DNA of 64,000 bases from Apostichopus japonicus (lineage: Eukaryota > Echinodermata > Holothuroidea > Aspidochirotida > Stichopodidae), in NCBI RefSeq assembly GCF_037975245.1, contig NC_092571.1, forward strand, positions 6,676,501 to 6,740,500, in the 5' to 3' direction. Under the pieces are notes generated by a model. It was given only the letters and a program-made list of their open reading frames with translations, searched no databases and was not told the origin of the DNA. Of this stretch, positions 10,557-20,931 are shown one piece after another (position 1 is the stretch's first letter; every line of letters starts with the position of its first letter). The position numbers and the translations under genes were made by a program.

Positions 10557-11530
10557 CTAAATACACCCCTCCATCGATATTTACGGACGCGGTAGAGGAT
10601 GATGACATTGTACTACGCTGCGTTGTTGATACCTTCGGTGACATTGTAGGGGTAGAGCCTAGTCCATGGTCGTTGCCCGTCTACGGGTGCTGTGGTTGTC
10701 ATTGGAGGTGGAGGTGCAGGTGGAGGTGGAAAGCCTGTCATACTCATTGAAGATCTGGGTTTGGTTTGGTCGTCTATAGGTGAAGTCATCATCTCCTTGG
10801 ATGATGCTTTCATGGTGGTATCCTTGATCACGTCCCTCATTGTGGGTGTTATCGCCTCTTGGGTCGTCTTGGCAGTTGCTGTCATGCCTTGACTGGACAT
10901 GTCCATCGGGTTTTTTTTTTCTGTATCGGTCATCTCTGGGAATGGGCGTTCGCCTGGAGAGTGGATATGAGCTTAGAGGTGTTCATCGATCCATCTGCGC
11001 TGGCTTTACCCATCGTCATCTTCATCGCTTTGTCCGCTTCAACATCGGATTTATCTCCCGTCATCATCGGACTGCCACTTTTCACGAAGGGCGTCATCTC
11101 CATGGCCGTGGACATAGCATTCTCTGAGCTAACCATCCGTTTGGCTGGTCATCTGGGCTGGGGCTGTCATACCACCAGTTATTTCTACCATTTTTCTGTC
11201 TTCTCCTCCCAGTCACCTTAGAGGTCATGGCGAAATGAAATCCTTTCCCATTCTGACCATTGGTTTGCTGGTTTTTCTGATGACGTCGGTTCTCTCCGCT
11301 GGTGTTATTGAGACACTTGCTGTCATGTCCTGCATCGGTGAAACCATGCCTGATACTTCCACCATCGCTTTGGTCTCCTCTCCATCACCATCCACCTCCA
11401 TATCTGTAGCCATGTCATTGTCTGGCATCATCTGCATACTTGCATCTGTTACCATGACGACGGGTCCTTCGGTCACCATGTCCATGTCATTGTTTGTTGC
11501 TATATCTGTTCCCATATCAGCAGCTTATGA
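10557..11530 (-). pseudogene. Thr/Met/Ser-rich stalk exon of the laminin-G gene, frameshifted
   Basis: Three overlapping or adjacent open stretches (11515-11225, 11136-10930, 10933-10613) share an odd Met/Thr/Asp-rich composition with a PPPPAPPPP run. A final frame ends in SVNIDGGVYLG at a clean donor (GTAAGG, from 10556). The frames must change at least three times to read as one protein. It would be an extracellular low-complexity linker before the laminin-G domain. The 5' limit is uncertain. Confidence 0.5.
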
Positions 11531-11567
11531 GGCCAAAGTAACAGAAATATACAAATACCAACTGTAA

Positions 11568-14500
11568 CATAAACTATCTTGTTGACTGAAAAACATGATT
11601 ATTAAACTTTTGTCTCCTGATGAATTGTTTTTGAAATAATTTAACCACTATTCTTCTCTTAAAATGTTACACGACGGTTTCCCATTTTTACTCCGTGACA
11701 ATCGTGTGTATGATCCATTCTGGACAATGATGGCATCATTTTCCAGTTGATGCGCACTATCTTTGAGTGTTTGACAAGTCACAGACATAGAAAACATAAC
11801 GAAGAAATAACAATTTAATCAAAAAGGGAAAAGGTCTGTGCAAGGATTTCATAACAAATTATTGCAATGATTTCACAAGAATACAGAGAAATTACAGCAC
11901 GTGAAAGCCTGCTGACATATTCATTGTAACCCCCCCCCCCCCCCCCATTCTAGTTTGATACTGACCTTCCGCACTGCTCCAGTTATACTGTAATTGTAGC
12001 TTTTGTTTTAGATTTCAGAGAACTCGGGGACGCCTCCGACAAAAAAGTTCAGATTCATGTTAAGCTGGGCTATTTCACCCTATCGTCACAGACATAAAAG
12101 AAGCAAGAAGAAAAAAGAAACATGTAACATAAACAGTGAAATATAAACCATCTAACACAAACAAATGCAATACTGTTAAATTAAAATTGTTCGCACAAGA
12201 AAAGAAAAAAACCAACTTGTGAACATTAAAGATGTTAACATTTAAAGCAGCGGTCCACTAATTTTTCTATTTTCCCGAGCCATGAGGACTGTGCCATGAC
12301 CCAACAGGCTAGCATCCCCTTTAGAATTGATGCTTAGAATCTTGGACAATGCACTTGATATTTTACGTAATAACTTAATCTATCCATGACGTATTCTAAC
12401 AAATGTAGGTCACTTTTCCAATGTCTTTAAAAGTCCCCCGAAACACTGTAAAATGTTTATTACCCGGAGTCGCATGCGCACCATAGTTTTGCATACAGTC
12501 GATCTTAATAGCAGTGATATAACTTCCCAAATACACTTGGACAAAATTGTTGCTAATTTTAATTGGATGTCACAGAAGATGCGTAAAAATCGTCCTATTA
12601 GGAAAAAAAAAACTTACTACCCTCGGCCTACCAGGCTTTCATAACCACTACAGTACCCAGCTTGGTCCACTTTCTTAGATATGAGTTGAGCATAATTTCA
12701 AGCTAGTTTTACCAATTTTTCGAAGCAAAATTCAAAAGATATCGTTAAGAATTTTTCAGTAGTGATAATTTGCATAGTTCTGGAAAGAAGTGGAATAATT
12801 TAATAGAACATTCTATTGGTAAAACAAAAAATCTACTGGGTTTCGAAAATGAATCATTTGGCTTTTTGCCTTTTTCAAAAATGAAATTTTCTTTAGATAT
12901 GGTTGGCTTCCAGAGTCAAATTTACCAGGTAAACATTATTCAGTCTTTTACCTGATGTCGAATTGGCATCAAGCAATCACGTAAAACTTCAACAAAAATG
13001 GAATTGGTCATCCTTTTGGTGTGTTTTTTTTCTGTCTTTTTTCTTTCATATCCTGAGATATCATTAAATATAATGACATACACAACGGATAACAAGAAAT
13101 GTTTCATCATTGCTAGAGAAGTTTTCTTGTTTTCTAAATAAACACTGTTGAAGACAAAGACAGCAAAGAATACAGAGAAACAGAGACACCACAGAACAAA
13201 TCAACGGTTATAGAGAGAGAGGAACACACATAAAGTGAAGCGATTATAACATGCAGGAGAGTGCACTCATGGAAATTAGAGCAAGCCATACTATCCCATC
13301 ATTACCTGCTTATCAAACCTAAACTTATAAACACCAGTGCAAAATAACAAACGGAATGTTAACCCTCATGATGGTTATTTGCCATAGAAAGAAAGTAAAC
13401 TCTTTGTCTTGTTCGGCAATATCAGAACAATCCACCTTACAATATTAATTTGAATACAATCAATATCAATGTTTCCAAATTTGAGTTCTAATATGTTGAA
13501 TTGGAAGCCACCCGACGTGTAAGTTGTAATCCATAAGCCCTTGTGGATTTTTCCCACATTTGTGATCGCTTAAGAGTCGTACGAATAAATGATTATTATA
13601 CTTCTTATGTAGATGATGGAGCGGGCTATTAATGCTAATATTTTAGCGCATGCGCACTACCATAATTAATTCAAAGAAATCACAAAGACATTACAATGGA
13701 GCACATCTAAACACTAAACACAAGTGGTCTAGAACACTTCCGAGAGCTAATTGTGCGAAAGAATTTCTTCATCAATCCAAAGACATTACATTTTCACATT
13801 TCTTCCCCAAGCGTAGTCATCTGATTGATGTTATAGGCTAGTTACTCCATTGATTTTAGCAAAATCAAGTAAAATCCCCCAAAATCAAATATCTAAAAAA
13901 AAATATTCCATATCAATTACCCTTCAGAAAGCCAACCCAACATATAATATGCCAGCCTCTAATATGAATAATATGAATGAGGACACCCTATGTAATGTAT
14001 ATATTTATATTTAAAAGTTACACCCAAAATGTGAGAATAAAAGATACGGGACAACATATGTACCAAATTGAAACCAACTCAATGGGAAAAACAACCCACA
14101 CTATAAATACACAAATGTGATTTTAAACCAGGGCTGATTTTTTTAATGTGAGAAAATGAAAAGGACATTGATACATGTGAGACGGGGGCCATGCAGTTAC
14201 CCCTGATATAATGGAAGACACTCATATATTCAGGTCTTGTCACACTGTTGGTATGCCAATTATTGCTCTACCAATGTGGAAGGCAGGGAAGGAAATAGTT
14301 AATTCAGTATTCATAGTTTTGGTCATCTGTCTTATCTTGATGTCTTGTCCTCTGTCTTGTCTTATTGATATGTTTGGATATTCACCTTTGCCCTTTGCAT
14401 CTATCTTATAAATCAGCCCTGACAATGCGTAACATTTTAGACCGAACCACTTTTTCCCGACCAGGACAAGAATCCCTTTTAATATCATGCACACATGAAT

Positions 14501-15101
14501 AACATATAAAAGAAAATTATGTGCTAAAACTTGACCTGGATTTGAATTTTAAAAGTGACAAAGTGACCTGCCTTCACACAACAACTGTACTCTTGACAGT
14601 TCTGTTACTTTACCAAGCACTTTGGTCATGACCCTAGATCAGAAAGTTCCCTAGTCAATTCTTCTCAAAGCATCGATGCACGATATGTGTTCAAACACAA
14701 CAAAAGCTTTTTTGAAGCAGTGATAGAATGAAGAGGTCGCTATACCAGAATATATCTGCACCAATTTGCTACGTTCACCAATGCAGCAATCATTGTGTGG
14801 AGGCAGGTGTAACTCCCAAGCTTTGTGAAGTGTTGTGAAGTGAAGTGTAGTGAAGTGAAGTGTTGTGATTAAGGTTAAGAAATGTGTTAGAAAGTCCACC
14901 ACAATAAATTTTAAAAAATCCCGTTTGATAATTAGACCAAAGAAATTTGTTTAAATCCAATTGTTACCTCAGGATCCCAACATTCTACTGGCATCTGCTT
15001 AAATTTGTAGCATAAATAAAGGAAACAAATATATAGATGGGGGCACAATAGAATATGTCACAACAAATCAATCACAAAATGTTTTTTTTAAGTGCTACCA
15101 T
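11568..15101. other. intergenic, no gene seen
   Basis: AT-rich; only short unrecognised ORFs. Holds a C run at about 11931-11946, a GCGCATGCGC palindrome near 13647-13656 (an NRF1-like site) and the GTGAAGT microsatellite listed separately. Confidence 0.4.
14824..14868 (+). repeat. GTGAAGT-type microsatellite
   Basis: Short imperfect tandem array of GTGAAGT/GTTGTGAAGT units. On the minus strand it yields a spurious TTLHFTTLHF ORF. Confidence 0.7.
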
Positions 15102-15152
15102 TTAGTTGTAATAGTCCATGGGCTAACAGGACCACCTGGGGTGTTGCAATAG

Positions 15153-15428
15153 CATATCTGTAGAGTTAACTACCAGGTCGCTATATGGAGACGTGCAGAT
15201 ATTCCCATTCAAGACGTTCCATCGCCAACAGATGGACATGGATGGACTCTGAAGTCTGGTTTCCTGGAGCCATTGTGGGTGGACGGACCAATTCTTCCCC
15301 AAGCGCCAGTGGACGAAGTGGAACTACTTGACCCAAGCTGTGAATCAGATGATGAAGATTCTGATGACCAAGACTCACTACCTGCTCCATCAGAAAGCGA
15401 TGACAGTGACAGTGAGAGTGAATTGTAG
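15153..15428 (+). pseudogene. C-terminal fragment, acidic tail, element-borne
   Basis: The frame opens after a TAG at 15150-15152 and runs to TAG at 15426-15428. It reads VNYQVAIWRRADIP, then DGHGWTLKSGFLEPLW and LPQAPVDEVELL, and ends in a Ser/Asp/Glu-rich tail (DSDSESEL). The WRRAD...GHGW...LP pattern looks like the C-terminus of an uncharacterised repeat-borne protein family, but I cannot name it. There is no start and no upstream domain, so it is a fragment. It lies within the TIR-bounded element, which suggests it is element cargo. Confidence 0.45.
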
Positions 15429-15499
15429 TACAGGTGGAAAGTTACATCAGGATAACTGTAAATTTAGAGAAGTACTTGCATCACATGTTAAATCTGAAT

Positions 15500-16060
15500 G
15501 CCAAGCAGCCATTTTGGAATTCAAGATGGTTGAATATGTTACCAACAAAGGGGCCCAGCATTAATATCACTGAGCCTAGTGAAATACTTGACGATAAAAA
15601 CATGGCAATGTTTTATTTTGTTTTATTTTGATAATGTTGTTGATCTTATTGGATTCCTTAACTCTGGAAACATGAGTTTGTGAAAGTGAAAATAGTTCCA
15701 AATGGCGGCCATTTTGAATTTCAAATGGCTTCCTCAGCACAATGTCCCAGTGTAAATGTTGTTATTCTTATTGGATTCCTTGACCCTGAAAACATGGATA
15801 TAGACACCAGAATTATAACTCTATGTGCCTTAGAAGCTGAGTTATAGGTAAAAATAGTTCCGAATTGGCGGCCATTTTGAATTTCAAAATGGCCGCTGCA
15901 GCGCAATGATCCAATGGTTATGTCTTTGTTCTTACCGGATTCCTTGACCCAGAAAACATGGATATAAACACCAGAATTATAACTCTATGAGCTTTAGACG
16001 CCGAGATATGGGTGAAAATAGTTCCAAATGGCGGCCATTTTGGAAAATGGCGGAAATGCA
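15500..16060 (+). repeat. about 160-bp tandem units with ATGGCGGCCATTTT palindromes
   Basis: The core GGCGGCCATTTTGAATTTCA or a close variant recurs near 15511, 15708, 15870 and 16032, the last three about 162 bp apart. Each is followed by GGATTCCTTGACCC and ACATGGATATA-type blocks. The core holds AANATGGCGGC, the YY1 binding consensus. Confidence 0.7.
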
Positions 16061-16200
16061 GAGTCGATCCCAACATTTTCAATGGTAAAACATGCAAAAT
16101 ATTGTTTGGACGGGTCCCTGAACAAAATGATACCACTCGCGGAGAGTCTGGGGGGGGGGTGCTCGGTGGGTCCTGCTAGCCCATGGACTATAAGTACTAA

Positions 16201-19200
16201 TCACCATATCACGCCTTATACGTACAAAGAAAACTTCTAAGAAATTTAACAAACTGAAAACAGTAATTAGAAGAAATCAGCAGAATTGAAATTGAAATCT
16301 AAACGTGGTTGAGTATGATGTTAATATATGGAGACAAATTTTAACTTCCCGACCGATCCAGGCATAGAGGAATGAAACTTTATAGAGGCAAAGCAATGAT
16401 TTCATAATAATATGGGCGAGGCACCTAGAGTCGTTGAAGCCGACTATAGCAGGTTCTAACCCTAAACGCAACTTTGTACAACTATGCATGAGCTTGAAAT
16501 GGTGGATTGAACATAAATCCCAACCCCCATGAAGAAAAACGAATTGGCTGAATTGATACAACTTATCTTGACTAGCAATGATCTCTTATTTGGCCCGCAA
16601 AAAACACCTACCCCCAGATTCATGCACCGCAATGGGTACACAATTTGGCTCCTTCCTGCCAAAATCTTTATGGGAAACTTCGAGAATTTCTATCTCAACA
16701 AAACTTGAAACCACACACGTGATTACGTTTCATTGACGATATCTTCATGACCCTTGGTGTATACGCTTATGTTCCGTCGTATTACATGACTTTAAACAAG
16801 ATACTTAGGCTAGTGATTCTCTGTTAACATTAATTCTATTGTCTATTCGTCTATTTTATTTGCTCCTATTTCTTATTTTCAAAGAAAGATTACCCACTTC
16901 TACTGCCAGCTTTCAGAGTAGATGTACAAAAGTTCAGCCCTATTTTTCTGATCAGAAACAGATTGAACTTAATCGCACTGCCAACCACTAGTACTGCGTT
17001 GGAGATCCTTACTGACTGGTTCATGTGACGTAATTAGGCCTACGTTTCCATAGCGAACATACTCATGTTTTGTCATTTTGTTGTCAGATATACAGAGTTG
17101 CCCATTTCCATGACGTTTTAATGACTCGGATGATACGTCATAAGATGCTAATGTGTTTTTCCCACGGAAATGCCGAATATATCGGTGTTATTAGGTTAAA
17201 CAGACCAACAACCTTGGCACTGACACTTAACTTGAAGCTAAGTTATACCTATAATACCTATATTAGTTTCATATTTCTCTTATAAACCGTTGAGCCTAAT
17301 ATCATGTTACCTCTCGGGGAAACCCGTGTGGCAGTTGTATACCGGCATCATCAGAACAATGTTAGCACGTCGCCATTCCATCACTTCTCTGAAATAAAAC
17401 AAAGAACTGTCACTGAACCATGCAATTCTGCGACAACAACTTGAAGCGGTCTTAAACGTTTCCTTACTGAGGAAATGTTTCTCCATGCATATGCGTTCAG
17501 AGTGATATGTTGCTTAGTTATTTTTCAGAATATTCGTATTGCGTTCCTGTGTCACACGTGCATGATTCGTATTGTTCGTGTGTTCCTTGCTTGTTGTATT
17601 TTTCGGGAGAGCGAACATGGATATTTAGTAAAGAAGATTGCCGCGTTTCAAGACATAACATTTATTCACGTTTATAGACATTTTGCACCTGATTTCTACT
17701 GGTATGTATATATATGTATGTTTATGTGTATGATTTGAGGACCATGCAATTTTGTCACGAGGTAACGAAGCTTAAGCTATTTGTGTAGAAGAGCGTCTGA
17801 TACTCGTCGGTATATTCGGTGTAGAATTATTGGTCACAGTTACTGAAGGGTGTCATTTGCCTCTTAGTAAGGTAAGTGTAGCGTTAAATCACTGTAGACT
17901 ATGATTATTCACGGGCATCATGACAGCAGGTTGGTGGAAATATTGACCAATTTGATAATTAAACTATGGACGTTACAAATAAGTTACTTCCTCCTTGTAT
18001 GAGCGACCTTAGTTAGAACAATGTGCGGGGACAACAAGTAAAATCCATGTTATCTTAAGCCAAACACAGGAGAGAAGGAAAACAGGCTATGAAATAAAAC
18101 ATTTTACTACAAGAAAAGACTTTTGAACCTTTGAGACGAGGCAGTTGTCTCCAGCTTGCAGCTCTAGTAGTTACGCCCATGTAAATATCAGGCTTTTTAT
18201 TTATTTGCTAGCACAATGTGCTCCCGGGACTAGAAGAATAGCAGAAATGTCAGAAGTTCTGTAATCTAATATGTCTTTCTTTTTCCGGTTTAGCTTTGTG
18301 TCGTTACCTAGCAACTAATTGTTGATAATTCGTTTTTAATAGGGAAATTCAGTGAAAAAGTATAATTTACATGTTATCTCGATTGATTTCCGTCAATGGT
18401 AAATTTCAGTCTGAAGTCATCCCTGAAAAAGAAGCAATTAAAGTAAATGATATGAACGTAAATGTACAGTTGAAAGGAAAACATTTCTATATACCTCTTC
18501 TGAGCTAAACCTATAGACCAAGTTGGAATCACTCCCTTCAGAGTTTCCGCATTTGTAACGTTGAAGAGTTTCAAATTTAACTTCGTGTGGTAGTTCAAAA
18601 CGGAAGCGAAGTAGAAACGTTGGGCAAACTCGGAAGTGACATATTGGAATGGTCAGGGTTTCACTGTGGTCTTTATAACGTTTTATAGGTAAACAACAGC
18701 TCCAAACGTTCCAGAGAGATCCATTATCTAAACACATTAGCTGTTATACTGACGGCTATGACACTAAGCTATAAGATCGCTTTGTGAATAGCTTCAAAAG
18801 GTGTTAATGTTCATATAATAGTAGCGCATCTTTTCATTAAATATCAGTACCGTTTTCCCTTGTTGCTGGTAATTGGTTATTTTAAACGTGTCGCTTTAAT
18901 TAAAATTTTAATAAGAATACTTGAAATTGCGATTGCGATTTTGTTCTTAACATTTTGCTGTCTCTAATCAAAGTCCCTTTCCTCTTCTACGTTGTTCCAC
19001 ATCCCTGCCAGATTGAACCCTCTTCCGCCCCTCTGGTATCGTCAATGCGTTTTTATGAAATTATGTGCAATAGGCAACCCCCATATTCCTCACCGCCTCC
19101 CAAAACAAAACAAACTCCCACTCGCTTAGTTTGATATTGTATTGTGATGATGAACGCTATGTTACTTTATACTTTAAGAGAATATGAAATCATATTACAT

Positions 19201-20914
19201 AGTTTCAAATTGAAGCTACGCTTGATGGTACTATCATTCAGTGAAAAACTGCCCTGCTCAGTTCATGTGACCATAGAGATTTGTTAACACAGCGACTATT
19301 TCCACAAAATATATAAAAACCCTGTAATTGATATTACAGAACTATTAAAGTAATGATGTATGATATGCGCTTTAACATGTTGACACTGTGTTGCCCATCT
19401 TAGCACATCTATCAGTTATTATTTAACTCTAATGGTCAAGTTTAATCAGCCATGATAAAGCAAACTATCCGCATTCAATTGTTTGAATAGGATGGACAAG
19501 TCCAACAGAGATGAATATTCAGAAAGTATATTAATCAATCATATAGCGACCCTAGTAGTTCTGAGATAGTCCCCTGATTTAATGCATCCGTGTGAGCGTG
19601 CCTGTTCTCACGCTCAAATGTAAAGAAAGAGTTCCCATATTTCTCACGTTCGTTGAATCCTCATATAACAATGAGATTTTAGCCACCGGTGTTCACCTCT
19701 AGACGACATGTGATCATGTCTAGACGGCAGGTATTTCAGGCGTTGCTCACATGAAGATTCCTTGGCTGCAATTGTGAATGGCTCTTTGGAGCAGCCGGTT
19801 GGGCAAATATCCTAATGCTAATATCTCTTTAAGAAACATGATATTCATCCTGCTCGTACTGACAATATGAGTGCTCTGGAGCGGGGCATGACACTACAGT
19901 ATAGGCAAACTTGTTCCAACTGGGTGCTTTGGGGCAATGTACCAAGGAATATTTGTACGTATGCCGTTATGGTACTAATCAAAAGTTCGGATACAACATA
20001 TCCCATTAAAGCAGTCTCCCTCGTATCTTGTACTGAAATGTGCTGATCGTATCCACGTTCGGCAGATCTGAATTACCATTCGAATGAGAAGGATCTCGTA
20101 CCGATCCAAGTCCATCTGTGATGAAGATGTTTCAAATGGACCATATAACCAAATGTTCTCAGGCATATATTGGTTGCATGGTTTGCTGTGCTTGACGAAT
20201 ACATCACCAATATACCATTGGCACTATTTCCGCCATTGGCATTAGATTTTAAATTACATAGGCTACTTTGCGCATACTTACTACATGCTTAGTACATTGT
20301 CATGCATGCCAAAGGTTCCTGAATCAATATCGTTATAAGGTTATAAGGTTGGAATAACAACCTTAAGCGTGGGATACTCTAAAGCACGATATAGATGAGA
20401 TTACCTAAAGAACAAGATTCATGTGTTTCTGTTTGCCTTATAGATAAAAAAAATCTTTGTGGTAAACTTTAAACATAAAAGGCACAAGGGCACATATTGT
20501 GGCCACTTCTTTTACAAAACGTTTCCATATTGAACATATATGAATGTACTATGGGAACATATTTCTGCTAAAATTGGAGAACATCACGTAGTGCGACTAT
20601 TATATTGTCAGGTCATGTGTACGCATCAAACTATTTCTGTTCAAGGTTTACCAAAGGATAGAATAAGACAGGATTGTATTGTATTGTGTGACGCCATATC
20701 CCAGACCAGAAAAAAAAAGCGTATGCGCCGATAACGTCGAACACATTTATTCCGTGTTTTTCAAGTTATCCATATGTCAAAACAAAATACAATATTATCT
20801 GCCTTATGTAAATGCAACTAACAGTTTTATTTGGAGACCGCACATGCATTTACTTCAACATTTAATACTAGACGAGATTATTATTATTCTTATTATATTT
20901 CTTTGCTTTTCTTC
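16201..20914. other. intergenic, no confident gene
   Basis: AT-rich sequence. A minus-strand open stretch at 18438-18737 reads through FELPHEVKFETL and ends at a possible donor (GTATAT), but it has no recognised domain and the next candidate exon is out of phase. Nothing else stands out. Confidence 0.35.
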
Positions 20915-20931
20915 AGGTAATATTTTACAAG

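Larger units (their letters stand above)
8850..11530 (-). pseudogene. laminin-G domain protein, multi-exon pseudogene
   Basis: Read on the minus strand: a Thr/Met/Ser-rich stretch (about 11530-10557), then three exons (10001-9795, 9373-9270, 9007-8850) that together make one laminin-G domain followed by a stop. Splice phases agree across all three junctions (1, 2, 1), and donors and acceptors are canonical. The first laminin-G exon nevertheless has an in-frame TAG near its start, a 1-nt deletion and an in-frame TAA. The Thr-rich exon changes frame several times. Laminin-G domains bind glycans and proteins in extracellular matrix (perlecan, agrin, pikachurin). Assembly error is the main alternative to true decay, but three separate lesions in one 207-nt exon favour a pseudogene. 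The parent family cannot be fixed from one domain. Confidence 0.65.
15102..16200. mobile_element. DNA transposon remnant with about 35-bp TIRs
   Basis: TTAGT...ATAGTCCATGGGCTA at 15102-15125 is matched in inverse orientation at 16177-16200. The match continues inward as CAGGACC(C)ACC. Superfamily unassigned: I could not fix a target duplication. The interior carries a protein C-terminus (15153-15428) and an ATGGCGGCCATTTT repeat array. Confidence 0.6.

Noticed and set aside
10840-11567. Plus-strand ORFs rich in Ile/Ser/Val
   Set aside because: Shadows of the minus-strand Thr/Met-rich stalk sequence of the laminin-G pseudogene.
18374-18737. Possible minus-strand two-exon gene ending DDFRLKFTIDGNQSR
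   Set aside because: The open stretch is protein-like, but the candidate junction is out of phase and no domain is recognised.
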